Shown: in pieces, positions 21,631 through 34,730 of the stretch
How the letters are laid out: each line of letters begins with the position of its first letter
How positions within the stretch are numbered: position 1 is the stretch's first letter
Assembly: GCA_015832175.1 (NCBI GenBank)
Contig: WJXW01000007.1
Location: 1 to 64,000 of the forward strand
DNA length: 64,000 nt
From: Paraphaeosphaeria minitans
Lineage: Eukaryota > Ascomycota > Dothideomycetes > Pleosporales > Didymosphaeriaceae
Direction: 5' to 3'
Made by a program: the position numbers and the translations under genes
Notes under the pieces: model-generated
Database searches by the model: none
Told to the model about the DNA's origin: nothing
What the model saw: only the letters and a program-made list of their open reading frames with translations

Positions 21631-23100
21631 CTGTCCACTGCTTCTTTACAGTCTGGCGCTATATATACACCTCTCTTGTCTTATGCTTATTACGCTTATA
21701 CGCTACTACTTTCTTCTCTAGCGTAGATCTAGGGCGCCCCCCTTTACCTATACAACTACTAGGTATATACCTAGACAGGCCCTACGCTTTACGCGAGGGC
21801 GTTATTACTAGAGCCTTACACTAATCTATAATACTATAATTTCTACTACTTAGCTAATATCTCGTACATTAGAAACTAAGCTTTTATAGGTACGCTGTAT
21901 AGAGATCTATATAGTATACCCTATAAGGTCTAATAGCGTTTATAATAGTGCTTCCTACGTAATAATTGCACACTATTAGATCCTCTACATCCTCTACATC
22001 TTTACCCTACATGCTAATAATAAGCTTTATGTAGGCGTAATGTGTATAAGACTCTAGTAGTATATACTACTATTTAGGAGTATAGCAGATATTGTCCTTA
22101 GTAGGAGTACTAGCTAGGGCTAATATATCTGCCTTTTAACACTTACGCAATAATAGCCCCGTATACGTTTCTACTCTAATAGGGGAATAAGTCTATAGAC
22201 TAGTCTCCTCCTCTTTTTCTTCTTCTTCTTCCTTTTTTTCCTTAACCTCCTTTTCTCTTTCTCCTTCTTCCTCCTCTTCTACCACCTTAGCGGCAGCGGC
22301 AGCAGCGGCAGTGTAGATAGGTAAGATAGCCCTATTATTACTCTTACCTTAGTCTTTAGCGTCTACGTGTGTAATAGGCATAGAGCCTTCTACTAAAGGG
22401 TTATTAGGTATATTAGTTTTACTAGCGTAGTAAGACTTACGTAAGTGTAGAGGGCGCTCCTTAACTTTAGAGACTATAGGCGTTAGCTATTATAATATTA
22501 CCCTAGGCTCCTTAGCTTCCTTAGAGACATCCTTTATTATAGAACTCTAGGGCTAGAGCTTAGGGCTAGAGAAGGTAGAGAAGTTAAACTTATTATTATT
22601 ACTGTAGAGCAGGGAGATACTAAAGAGCTATACACCCTCTTCTTCTATAGTAGGTAGTAGGCGCGAGATTATTAATAGGTAGTAGGTAGGGCGCGAGGGG
22701 ACTTTATTAAAAATATTAACTATATGCCACACGCGGCGCGTTATTATAGCTGCTATAAGGTATAGATGTAATATAATACTTACTAGACTAGTTTAAGGCA
22801 TCTCTAATATTATAAATATTATAAGAGGGCATGTTAGCGCACTTTATAAATTATAAGGTAAGCTAAAAAGCTAGTTTCTATACGCGTAACGCGCAGCTTT
22901 ACCTCCTATTTATTTATTATTAATAAGAGTACTTAGCCTATATTAGCGCTAAGGAATATTAATAAAAGAACTTAGGTAGTATCTACGCTAGTTAACTATA
23001 GAGGCGCAGTTATATACTAAGTTTTTTTATTATATTACTAGGCCTAGTCTTGCCTAAATTATTGTAGATTACTGTCTATATTCGCGCTGTTACCCCTTAC
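21630..23100 (-). pseudogene. RIP-degraded ORF with Ala run, Glu/Lys-rich stretch and AT-hook-like core
   Basis: A minus-strand frame can be followed from about 23,050 to about 21,640 with only TAG/TAA stops. In order it shows an N-terminal segment without recognisable domain, a run of seven Ala (from about 22,310 downward), a Glu/Lys-rich low-complexity stretch (about 22,200-22,290), and near the C-terminus GKGGRPRS followed by basic residues, which resembles an AT-hook core. I do not recognise the family. A chromatin- or DNA-binding role is only a guess from the basic GRP motif. Both ends are uncertain. Confidence 0.45.
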
Positions 23101-24397
23101 ATCGCAGTCTACTAAATCCTAGGCATAGCGCTTATAGCTATATCTAGGGTTTAGGCGCACTAGCCTTAGAAGCTCTTACCCTACTTTTTAACTCTACTAC
23201 TACGCTCCTCCTTAATCTACATAGGCTAGCTAGTCTTAGCTAAAGCACACTTAGTAATTAAAACCTATATAAACTAGTTAATATTAAAGTGTAAGGAGGT
23301 TACTCTAATATAAGCATACGCGTTAGCGCTTTGCTAGACTATATTTCCTATATATTACCCTTACCGCCTCGCCCAAATTATTATATATTACTGTTACCTA
23401 GTGCTAATTCGCGCTGTCTTTTATTACTTTACATTAATTTACTTATTTCTCTTTACTTAGCCTAGTAGAGCGCCTTATGTTAAAGTTAATAAGAGATTAC
23501 TTTATATTTAGCTCTATAGGGTAACTACCCTACTTTTGTATCCTTTAGACCCTTACTAGATATAACGTCTCTAGTGTAGATAAGTGTAGTAGTAGTAGGA
23601 GGTGTATACCTTAATAAAATATTTTAATTACACGGAAAATGGCCTATACTTACGCCTACTCTTAGGGTGTTACACTCTATCTAGTCCGCTTCTACTACCT
23701 TACTAATAAATAGGTAGTACGTAAGGAATAGAACTGTACTCTTCTATAGATTTCTAAGTATAGATATTATTCTTTTGTAACATCTTACTATGTGGTTATT
23801 TTTTTAATATCTAGAGCAGTAAATCTAGCCTCTAAAAAAAACTAAGCACGCTAAGCTTTAAATCTATTATATAGACTTACTTTCTTAAGGGTACTTATTA
23901 CAGAAGGCTATAGAAGACTCTATTCTACTTATAGGCTAACTATAATAGTGCGTAAGGTAGAGCGGGTATAGTGTTAAGGTTCTTATAGGCACGTGCATAG
24001 GTGTTCCCTATAGGCTCTAAAGTTTAAGCTGCCAGCCCTAGAGAGCTCTACGTAAACTATTCCCTTTTAATTTACTACACATAACGCTAGTTCGTGTTAA
24101 TCTGGGCCTTTGCTTATATAGCCCTCTTTTTTACTTAATCCTATATAGTAAAGCAGTAGTATGTTTACATCCTTACTATCTATAAGTTAATATAGTGGTA
24201 ATTTACGCTACTTCCTCTTTATTAGCGTTAATTTATATAAACTGGCGTTAATGTCCCTAATTTGTATAATTAGGAGGTCTTACTACCTATACTAGCTCTA
24301 TTAATTATATTATAATATAGCCCCTACAGCTATACTGCATTCTTATCCTGTGGACAACAACTTCCTGTCTATAGGGCATGGCTAAACGTCCTTAGAT

Positions 24398-24733
24398 AAG
24401 GAATAAGCAGCATATCTAGATCTTTTCTATCTATAGGGCATGCCTATAAGTCCTCTAATAAAGAATAGGCGGCTTATCTAGGTGCTTACTATATATTAGG
24501 GTTAGTACTAACTTAGTGCTAATACACCCTACTTTATATTAGTTCGCGTAAATTTGCGTTAAGTTAAGGAATAAGCGGCTTATCTAGATCTTTTCTATCT
24601 ATAGGGCATGCCTGTAAGTCCTCTAATAAAGAATAGGCGGCTTATCTAGGTGCTTGCTATATATTAGGGTTAGTACTAACTTAGTGCCAATGTACCCTAC
24701 TTTACGTTAGTTTACGTGAACTTATGTTAAAAT
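24398..24733. repeat. 168-bp tandem duplication
   Basis: Two direct copies (24,398-24,565 and 24,566-24,733) are nearly identical over 168 bp. They share AAGGAATAAGC, a CTATAGGGCATGCCT word and AAAGAATAGGCGGCTTATCT. A related partial copy starts near 25,068. Confidence 0.75.
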
Positions 24734-25416
24734 AGCCTATTTGCCTAAGTGCAAAATACTTGTCTATGTCTTCCTTATCTATAATCTAAAGCGTAGTCTC
24801 TAGGTAAAATAGTTTTAATACTTCTGTACAGATCCTTATAATTTACAAGTTAACATAGTAGTAATTTACGCTACTTCCTGTTAATTCGCGTTAATTAGCG
24901 TTAATTTACATTAATTTGCGTTAATTCGCGTTACTAGGACCTTTACTTATAAAGCCCTCTTTCTTATATAATATAGTATAGTGAAGCAGTAGCTTATTCG
25001 CATCTATAAGTCTATATAGTGGCAATTTGCGCTACTTCTTAGCAATTAGCGTTAATTACTATTAAGTTAAGGAATAAGTGGCTTATCTAGATTCTTTCTA
25101 TCTATAGGGCATGCCTATAAGTCCTGGTAAGTTACAAGCGGCCTATCTAGGTCCTTACCTTCTATATAATCGCTATAGAATTAGTGCCAATCTACGCTAC
25201 TTTCTATTAATTCGCGTTAATTTGCATTAGTTTATGTATATTAGTCCTATCTATGCTGGCTTTAGCTACACAGGTTAGCAGGGAGCTAGCTATAAGTTAA
25301 TAAACATAGTAGCGTATCTTAGAGATACGCCTAGCTCTGCGTTTATATACTTCTTTTCTTATATACTACGCTAGGTAGCTGCGCTTAACGTAAGAGGAAG
25401 TACGCTTACTTATAAA

Positions 25417-25461
25417 TAACTATTTAAACTAGACACAATTTGTGTGTAGTTTAAATGGTTA
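25417..25461. repeat. 45-bp near-perfect palindrome
   Basis: The segment reads almost the same on both strands, with arms TAACTATTTAAACTA and TAGTTTAAATGGTTA around a centre of ACACAATTTGTGT type. It could be joined terminal inverted repeats of an element or a hairpin. No gene overlaps it. Confidence 0.7.
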
Positions 25462-25949
25462 GTCTAATATAAGTATATAGATTGGCGCTTTATAGTACTA
25501 TATCTTAGAGATTTGCACCCTACCACCTCGCCTAAATTATTATAAATTACTATTACTTAATGCCAGCTTACGTTAAGTTAATTTACCTTAGTTTACGTGT
25601 TTACTATTAGTTTAAATGCTTTAGTAGTATTATAAGTGTTAATTATAATAGCGCGTAGGTTATAAATGTGCAGTAGAGTATAAGTATAAGTGCTTAGTGT
25701 ATTACTATATCTTTCCTACCTACTACTTTCTATCCTACCTCTTTCTATTTTACCTACTGCTTCCCGCTTAAACATGTATTAGATAGCTGTCCTTAAGAAT
25801 ACTACTACTTACTATAATAGTGGCCCCTATAGCTTTCCTCTAGCTGCTAAAGGTCGCGTTCTTTATAACTTTAGTTATAACCCCCCTAATAAAGCGTATA
25901 AATAGCTCTTTGCACGCTAGCTTACTATTCTACTATACTAGTAAAGCTT

Positions 25950-27525
25950 ATAAACCCTTTGTTATAGCGCTAGATAGTTACTTCCTAACAACGCCAGCCA
26001 CTGTAAGCTAGTCCTAATTACTCTGTTACTCCTATCTACTGTTAGTCTAATTTGCCAGATACTCCCCCCTAACACGCTACCTAACAATATATAGTAACGT
26101 TTTGTCGCCACTGCCTAGTAACTTACTATAGATCCTAACTGTTAGGATGCTAATAATAATAACGTTAAAGACCTAAGTAAGGTGCCTCCTTTAGCCTAGG
26201 AGCCCTTTTTAAGGCGCACGTAGTAGCCCTTTATCTCTACTTTTACCTCTCCGCCTACTAAGTGGGTCCACTCTTAACCGCTATTCTATCTCTCTTCTAC
26301 GTGGAGCCAGGCGTCCTAGGCGTTGCCCACCTATATTAGGGTAATAACCTATAACAACCACTGCGTAAAATAGGACCGCTAACGTAGGTAGGTAGCCTAC
26401 TAGCAGCGTAGAAAGGTAGTTAAGCTAGGTCTACTTTGCCCTCCCCTAAACACTAGCTAGGTAGAAGTTAATGCCTATAACAGTATTATACTAGAAAATA
26501 AGCCTAACGTTGCCTAAATCCTTAAGTAAAACATTAGGAAGGAAGATAATAAGGGTAAGAGGCGTAACCTAATAACTATAGCTGCCAGCCCCTACGTAAC
26601 TACTACCTATATACTAAATTACGCACAGTCGCTTAGTAATAAGACTATATAGTAATACACTACTGCTTTCCTCTCTACCTAGCGCTTTTATAGTAGCCCC
26701 TTCCCTATTTCTAGCTAGCTAGGGGCATTACTAGTAGGCGAAGCGGGTACTATATAGGTAATATAAACTATATCCTACGCACCTAGGAGTGCGGTAGATA
26801 AAACCTTTACTACTACGCACTATTTAGTTAAGCACTATAAATGCTACGTAATAGCTATATATATTAAGTACTACTAGGTAATAGCCTTCTATAGGCGTGC
26901 CTATGCTAATAAAATAGCTAAGCTAGTAGTAGAGGGGGTGCTGCCTAAGTAATATAATAGTAAAGCTATTACTGCGCTTATCTAAATAGTTATACCTCTT
27001 AGCTATAAGCTACCTACGTTAGCGCGGAACACGTAGAAGCTGCGCCTAAACTAAGCTACTTAGTAGTATAATGCTGCTAAAACCTTTAACTAGGGCTTCT
27101 TGTACCTAATTCTTAGCGACGTCACCTATAAGTAGGTGGAGTAGACGCTACGCGTTAGGAAGTAGAACCTCTAGCTAAAGGTAGTAAAGAAGGTTAACCT
27201 AAAGGTGTACTAGGTAAGCTAGAGGCTAAGTACGTAATTAGGCGTAGATAGGTTAGTAGGCAAGTCTATTAGTAATAAGAATACGCTACTTATTAAGGTA
27301 GTTATACCTACGCTACCTACGTAGATAGAGAAGGCTACTAATAGTAAAGAGAAGAGTAAGGAGAGTAAAAAGGGCAAGGAGGGTAAGGAGGGCGAGGAAG
27401 GCGAAGGTAAGGGCAAGAATAAGAAGGGCGAGAATAGTAGAGATAATAAGGGCGAAGGTAACACTAAGCTTATGTTAGCTTACTTACTATAGCTAAGTCT
27501 AGTAGATATGTTTATACCTTAAAAG
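25950..27525 (+). pseudogene. RIP-degraded ORF with Lys/Glu/Gly-rich tail
   Basis: A plus-strand frame is open apart from TAG/TAA stops from about 26,100 to 27,520; positions 26,146 and 27,346 are in the same frame. The C-terminal part (about 27,340-27,470) is a Lys/Glu/Gly/Ser low-complexity tail. The body has a basic region but no domain I recognise. A TATA-like GCGTATAAATAG lies near 25,890. The frame stops close to the left end of the family B element at 27,526, so truncation is possible. The family is unknown. Confidence 0.45.
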
Positions 27526-28299
27526 TAGTCTTTCTAGCTTAGCATTACTTCTTTTTATAACGCATTTAATCACTATTACTAGGGGTTATAAATACACTTC
27601 TACTTATGCTAGACGCGTGCCTAACGCTCTTCTATTCTATTTTAAACCCTAATATATTTGTAAGATAGCCTCTCCCCCTAATTTACCTTACTTATGCCCT
27701 ATGTAATAGATATAGAGTCTTATATTTCCTTTAGTCCTATAGTATACGTTACCCACTTTAAACCTTCTGTTATTGTGTCTACATTACATTTAAATTAGTA
27801 TTATAGAAGGGGTTCTACTAGCTCCCTAGCTAGGGCAGTCCTACTATAACTTTATATGGCGCTTAGACATATAGTAGGTCTGCGTTAGCTAGTTAAGGCT
27901 AAGAATAATCCTTTCTGCCTTATAGTTGTTACTAAAATTAACAACACTAATAAAGTGTTACTAGAATGTATTGGTACTCTTAGGATCCTAGTCCTTACTC
28001 TTAATTACTTTAATGTTATAACTCTACAGCTCTTTCGCCTTTAGGCACTTATCTTATAGGATCGCCTATGTATCTTAAATAGCGAATTTATTAATACATA
28101 AAGTGTCTTTTAATAGTCCTGTTTAAACCTGGTTAGATTCTAGTATAAGCTACCTAGGGCAGCAATTTACTAGGAGAAGGCAGGCCTAGTAGTTGCCTTT
28201 GCCTTATTTGTTTCCTATTTAAACGCGATAGGACATAATAGTGTTCCCTAAGTAGGTTGTCTTTTATCTAGTAATAATGGCACATTAATCCTAGCTATG

Positions 28300-31200
28300 G
28301 TTAAAGGGCTTCTGTTTAATAAAGTAAGCCACACAGTAAAGTCTCTAGTATTTAAGATAAGCTAGTATTTCTTCCCTAAAGATCCTACCTCTTCTCTTCC
28401 TAGCCTTTTCTATTCTATATTAAAAGAAGTCTAGCTCCCTCTCTTAGTAGGCTGCTCTAAAAGGCGTGGCTAGTGCCTTCTAATATAGGTTTACTGTGTA
28501 TATAATTAGCATAGTAACTAGGGAGCTGGAGAAAAACTAACTAGGGGTAAATAAACGTTTAGTAGGGGAACCTAACATAGTTCCTATATATATTAGGAGG
28601 AGACCTAAATCTGTCTATAGGCTGGCTAGCCTAGTTAATTAACTAGGTGTTAGAAATAGTAGGCGTTTTCTGGATAATAGAACATAATAGTTACTACTCT
28701 AGGTACCTATTATATAGGCTGGTGAGGAGTTTTCATCGTACCTAGCCTAAATAGGCGTTAAAGGCACGTTTTATAGTAGTCCCCTTACTGCACCTTAGAG
28801 TCTTCCTAGTGTAATTAATAAACTTTGCACGTAGGGTAAATTAGATAGAAAGTAAATTAAGTCTAAGTATACATTATAAGCCTACTTAGATACTTTGCAT
28901 ATCTTCCTTATCTTGTTATTATTAAGATAACGATTAATAATACTGCGATAGTAGACTAGTTAGTAGGTAGGGTTCTATACGTAGGCTAGCACAGCCAGCT
29001 AAGCATCCTAACTAGCTTTATTAAAGTGTATATTTGGAACTTACTTACTAAGCACCAGGCGTATAGTGCCTAGTTTCTAGTCCTAGGTAACCCTGCCAAA
29101 TTCTTGTATAAGGCTAATTAGACTGGCTGGTAGAGTAAACCTAATAACTACCTAGATATCTAGGATATAGAGGCCTTCTATTAATGCGCTAGTCGCAATT
29201 ATAGCGCCTTCTAATTATTATAGGAATAGGTCTAAGCTCGTTCCCTTCTTGCCCTCTTCTATTTAGCTATAGTATCTTAAGCAGTCTAGGCCCTAGGCTA
29301 GGGTATCTACTATTAAAATAAGGTTAATATAGATAAGAACCTTCTTAAATTTTTATAGAGCCTATTATATGTACTCTACTATGTCTATTATTGTAGTGCT
29401 TATTAAGAGTGGGACGCTATAGACCTTATATTAGACATTACTATAAGGTGTAGATTCCCTATAAGGGTTTATATCTATAGGAAGGCCTAGTAATCGAAAC
29501 GCTTAGTGCTAATTATCTAGAGGTAGGGTTATAGTAAGTAAAGTTAGAGGGACTTCGTACTATATTAACTAATATAGGTTGTAAAGATGAGGGCAGTATG
29601 CCATGTTAAAGAGAATAACATAGTGAAATTTATTCACTACTATTTACTCTAGTACGCCTAACGACTTCTACCTACGTACGTAAGCCTAGAAACTGTTACT
29701 AGCCATATTCTCTAGAGTTATAAGTATAATAGCCACCTACTTGTTACATAAGCCCTACTTCTATACTATAGCACGTATACATAGGGTTACACAGCGTTAA
29801 AGTATATTTATATATAAGACTGCAAGTAACACTATTACAAGGCTCTGCCTATAGCCTAGATAGTAGGCTAGTAGTATGAAGAGAAGACTTTTACTAGCTC
29901 TAGTGCTTATAATATACACTACTACACTTTCGCCTATAAGGATGGCTAATAGGGCGGCCTTCTATATACCTCTAAATTAGGCGTCGCATCTAAAGTTCTC
30001 TTATAACAGTTATAGGAGATTAATATTGCTTCTCTTAGTATTCTACTGTTAAGTAGTAGCTATAATACTCTTATAATAGTTAAAACTTAGCTACGCTTCT
30101 ACTAAGCTAAAATAAATAGCGTAATGCTATTTCTATAACGTCTTAAAGTGTGCCTCTGTATTATTAAATAAGTAGGTAAATATCTTTAATATATTAAGTG
30201 CGTATACTGCGTAGGCTATTTTAGGTAGGTGCTTAGCCTACATTTCTTATGCTTTAGCCTCTATCTTGTTTATAATATTATCTATATTCTCTTTAGTAAG
30301 TTCCTAAATAAGCATCTTAGAGCTAGTAAACTAGTAGGCAAAAGTAATTATAAGGTAACGTAAGGTGCTAATATTAATCTCCTACCTAATCTAACAAAGA
30401 CTAGCACTCTAGATAGCTAAACTAAGGATATATAATATAGTGTATTATTTTCCTACTATATTTGGCCACAGGAGCACACTTTGCGCCTACTCGTAATAGT
30501 GGTTACGAAGGTCTGTCCCTATTTATCCTTAGACAACTAGATAGAATAGTTAGACTAGCCAAATATACCACACTAAGAGACTGCCCACCTCTACTAGGAG
30601 GAATCTATATATAGTCTTTACAGTCTTATTGCGGTTGTACCCTTTATAGTATTGTAGGACTACCGCGATAAGACTATTATATAGAAGATATTATATATAC
30701 CTGTAGTATAACTGTTCTTAAGTTAAACGCTAAGCACTTCTATTCTATAGCTAGATTAGCCACTAGTAAAGTGAATTAGGTAAAGAAGATACTTTAGAAA
30801 TTTCTATACTAGATTATAGTATCGCTGCACCTAGGTAAAGTTACGTAGGTTTATAAGGGGGGTAGTTAAAAAACTTTCTTAACCTACCCCCTTTATTAGG
30901 TTTTTAATAACGAAGTCGGCTCTGTGCATAAGGTTACTATTATTAGGGCTAAACACAGAGAAGCCTAGTGTAACATTTTTTAGTTCCTCTACTAGAAGTT
31001 CCTATAGAATATTTAGAAGGTCTAAATAAGTAAACACAAAGGTTAGCTAGTATAGGATCTTTAAGGTCTCCTTATACTTATTCCTAGCTATTATTATAAA
31101 TAAGGCTAGGGTTATTCTTATATTACGCATAGTAACTGTATCCCCGTTTTAGTGTATAAAGGCATCTAGGTTCTTACTATATTAGAACTTACTAATAAAC

Positions 31201-32850
31201 TGTGCTGTGTTTATAAGCTAGCTCATGCTTGTAGGATACTCTATAGTAAGGTAGTTATATACCTATGCCTTAAATGTGTCTGTGAGATTACAGTTCTCTA
31301 CCTCTATAGATATGTTGCTATCTTACTTAGTAATAAAAAGGGAAGCCTTATTAAGCGAAACAGTAGTCTATATACTATTTATAGTAGTCTAGGGCTAAAT
31401 ATTATTTAAATGGATAAGGTTGTCCTATAGTTTCTAAAGGCCTATAAAATAGTAGAACTTCTTTATAGCTAATATATCTATTACAAAGTTGTACGCCTCT
31501 CGAAAACCCTTTCTATTGTAGAAAAGTGTTAGGAACGCTATAAGTGTTAGTAGGGCAAGTTCGAAATGCTTAGTTTAACTAGTTTATTTAATAAGGGATA
31601 GCTAAAAGTAATAGTAGTGCTCTTTAAATAATATAAATTAAGTTCTAGTGTAGTGCTCTTAGACTTCTAAGATGTTATCTATTAAATCTAAGTACTCTAT
31701 AATATCCCGCTAGGTCTACTCCTAGTAAGGCTATAAATAAAGTGTTAGTAGCTTCTCTATATTATTAACTAATACGTAGTAGAAGAAGATAAATATCTTC
31801 TAGAGCGGTCCTACGTAGCAGAGGTAAAGGTTCTAGTATAACTCTAGTAGAGTAAGGGGAATATTAGTCTTATATTTCTATATTACTCTTATATAGGCGT
31901 AGTAGGAGGCTTTACTAGTAATATTCTGCCAAGTTCTAGCCATACTCTTTACAGTTACGTAGAGATAATGCAGCTTTAGATTACCTATAGTAGTTAGTAC
32001 AGCCACATATTATAAAGCCTCTGCCTATATAGACGTGTTACTAAACACTTATAGGATACCTATGTAGGCAACCTAAAGATTTGTGGAGATAGAAGGTATA
32101 CTAGGTATAGCTACTAACTACTTCTACTTTACTTTCTTAGCCTATTACAACGCTTCCTAGAGCTAATCTGCAAATTTGCTACTAGTAGGGGCAGAAATAG
32201 GTATAGGGACTACGCTAGGTTTAGTTAGGTTTTTAACACTATTAGTAGTAGCTTTAGAGCTATATAAGTTTGTAGATAGTTTAACTGCAAATTTATAAGT
32301 AAGATAAAGGTTTTAGAATAGGGGTGGCATAGAGGGGAAAAACTATTAGCAATTTACGCCCTTTACTTACTTACTATACTAGAGCTGCCTTCTTTCTTTA
32401 GCTATGTTTAGAATATAGAGTTTATATTCCTAGCGTAGGTGTCCTCGCATATTATACCTTATAGAAATCCTAGTAGCAATATAGGTATAGTGACGATAGT
32501 AATAACTATTAGGGATAACACGTAGGCTAGGGAAGGCTAGTACTAAGGTGTTAGGGACTATAAATTCTTTATATTTCTCTTATAGTAGTAGGTAAAGGTT
32601 CCTAAGCTTATTAATACATTCTTAAATAATACGCCTCTCTTTACTAGTTATCTCTTATCTATGTTCCTTATTAAAATAGGAAAACACCTTACTTAGGAGT
32701 ATTACATATCCATGTAGTACGTAGGTAATAAAGTAATAGGTCTTATTATAGTAAATGTGTTTAGGAGTCTCTATAGTTAGTAGTAGTGTAATTAATTTTA
32801 ATCCATATCTGTAGTTAAAATAAGTTGGCTAAACTTTAGTGCTAAGGGGA
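28300..32850 (-). pseudogene. RIP-degraded DUF3505/RecQ-type helicase, family B copy 1
   Basis: A minus-strand gene related to, but clearly different from, the family A helicase. N-terminal part (about 32,430-32,500): a Cys/His finger context ending in NMRGHLR, like the second DUF3505 finger. Middle: TVKTIYRFL (about 30,600) and TLRYLIITFA (about 30,355), which align in order with KVIPRFLP and LDYRHTAVGI of family A. Core: Walker A decayed to STRASKSLLF (about 29,880-29,910) by Gly-to-Arg/Ser changes; VVNKFHYVIL in place of the DECH box; a motif III-like TITLP; GAIIATSALIEG; and QEFGRVTQD (about 29,080-29,115) for motif VI. The N-terminal part and the core lie in different frames, switching at about 30,700-30,900. 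Both full copies share this, so it is an ancestral intron or an older frameshift. Ends are approximate. Confidence 0.75.
30855..30893. repeat. G-rich/C-rich inverted repeat
   Basis: Arms AAGGGGGGTAGTTAA and TTAACCTACCCCCTT flank a loop of about 9 bases. It lies where the helicase reading frame changes and is kept in copy 2 (about 48,058-48,096). Confidence 0.55.
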
Positions 32851-33199
32851 GATAAGAAACACTAGGTAACGTTTATTATCCTAGGTTATATAAATACTAT
32901 ATTACACTATAGCCTACTATTCTTTAATCTTACTAGCTAAGGTGCTTTAGGATAATAGTAGTCTAATTCCCTCCCTTATATAAAACGTACATAAACGAGT
33001 TTATAATTAGAAGCCTATATAGTGTTTAGTTCTATAGAGAAGAGGTCCTCCTACTAAGGCATTTCTATGCAGCTTACCTAAGTCTACAGTGTAATAGATA
33101 TATAAATAAGTAGAAAAGGAAGAATTTTTTCACTTCTTACACTCTGTCTATAGGGACTAAGCGCGCTAAAGTGATAGTAAGAAAGAGTTAGGTAAGGAG

Positions 33200-34300
33200 G
33201 AAGACACTTAAGTAGAGGCCCTAAAAGCGCCTCTAAAATAAAATTGCATATTAAAAGCAATTAGCTATTTAGTAGAGGATAAAAATTAAAAGCTAAAGCA
33301 TTAGCTAGTAAATATAATAATAGAAGTTGTACTATGTACACAATATATAGAGGAGGCGGAGTTATTAGAAGATAATAGAGAAGAGGCACGTTACTATACA
33401 TTTACAAAAAAACTACTAAGAGTAGGCGCTACTATTAGAGAAGAAATAATAAGCTAAGTAGTTACTATAGGTACAGCTAAGTGTCTACGTAATTAGAAAA
33501 TAGTGTTATAGGTATAGAGGATAAAGCACACATAGGGCCTATAGTTATTTAGAAAAAAGGTAGAGAGACTACTAAACATAGTTAAATATAAAGAGGGCAA
33601 TAGTACTATAGCTAATACTATACTAAAGAGTAGTATAGTATTATTGTAACGCTCTAGTGCTAGTTTCACGGAATATAGTTTTATATAGTTTAAGACTAAG
33701 AGGTTCTATTCACTGTACAAGAGCGTAAAATAGGGATAGGTGGTTAGTATTATAAGTAAAATATGGCAGCGCTAGATATAGGCAGCGCTATAGTTAGAGT
33801 TTAAATTATTAGAGGGCCTAGTACAAAAAAAAAAAATGCCATCTAGTAGAAGAGGGAAAGGATACGCGTCTATTATAAAAAAACTTTTATTTACTTAAGA
33901 ATTTAGTATAATAGAAAAGGAGAAACTAACTAAGGAAACGCATTCTATAGCGTAGAGAGAATTTGGTTAGTGCTTAAATATAGGGAGATAATAGTGTCTG
34001 CTTAAGGCAAGATTTAGTGTAGGCGTGTTTACAATACTACTAAGGAACTCTATATCCAACACCTATATTAAATAAGGCATAATAGTTGCGCAGCTTTAGT
34101 AATAGATAGACATAGTTACGTAATGTAATAATACTGTCTTTAAAAGCGTAATAGCTATAGCAGAAATATATAAGGCGTGTATATTAGATTTAGAGCTGCT
34201 AGAGCCCTTGCTCCTAGAGATACTTTTAAATAAGAATCTAGCGTATTATAATTTAATTACAGGTTTCTAACTAGCAAGTAGTTAGCGGCTTCTAGGGGAT
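33200..34300 (+). pseudogene. RIP-degraded divergent ORF of family B element, copy 1
   Basis: A plus-strand frame that is open apart from TAG/TAA stops, rich in Glu, Lys and Arg in its first half (for example EEAELLEDNREEA), with a later Ser/Arg-rich segment. It is divergent from the family B helicase and present in all three B copies. I do not recognise it and assign no function. Confidence 0.5.
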
Positions 34301-34730
34301 GTTAATGATTTGTATAATAGCTAGGTAACACTTAAGAGGGTTATATTTACTAATTAGGGGTACTTAAGAAAGGTTTACGTGATCTATAATTCTACGTTAT
34401 ACTAATTTTAGTTCTAGTATAGGGTTGAAATTATTTAGTGGCTTAGTATAACCTGTAGATAGTGTAATTCCTTAGGGCTTCTTAATAAAGTTTTCGCCCT
34501 AATAATAATAGTGCTATAAACTTTTATAACTACCCCCTAGTAGTGCTGCGAGGAGTCCTCGCAGCCTATATGCGTAAAGGTCCCCTATATAGGTAAAAGG
34601 GTAGGCTTATGGTTTATAGGTAAAGTCGTATAGTTATACAGTTAAAAGTTACAGTTAGGATAGTTAGCCAGAAATTACACTTACTAGATAAATAGGGGTA
34701 TAAGGTTAAGATGGTAAATTGTAAATTAAT

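Larger units (their letters stand above)
23101..25750. repeat. Region of dispersed degenerate repeats
   Basis: No gene is seen. A degenerate repeat recurs with the core ACGCTACTTCCTRTTAATTC, usually preceded by AGTTAAYATAGTRGTAATTT: near 24,203, 24,865, 25,028 and 25,191, plus the copies near 20,825 and 21,204. Words of the type TTCGCGTTAATTTGCGTTAA follow several copies. The family is unidentified and may be a small non-autonomous element or RIPed LTR pieces. Confidence 0.55.

Noticed and set aside
27219..27464. 81-codon minus-strand ORF rich in Leu, Ser and Pro
   Set aside because: It is the antisense of the Lys/Glu/Gly-rich tail of the plus-strand pseudogene.
34547..34563. Small hairpin TGCGAGGA-G-TCCTCGCA
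   Set aside because: It is partly lost by mutation in the second B copy and has no associated signal; probably chance.
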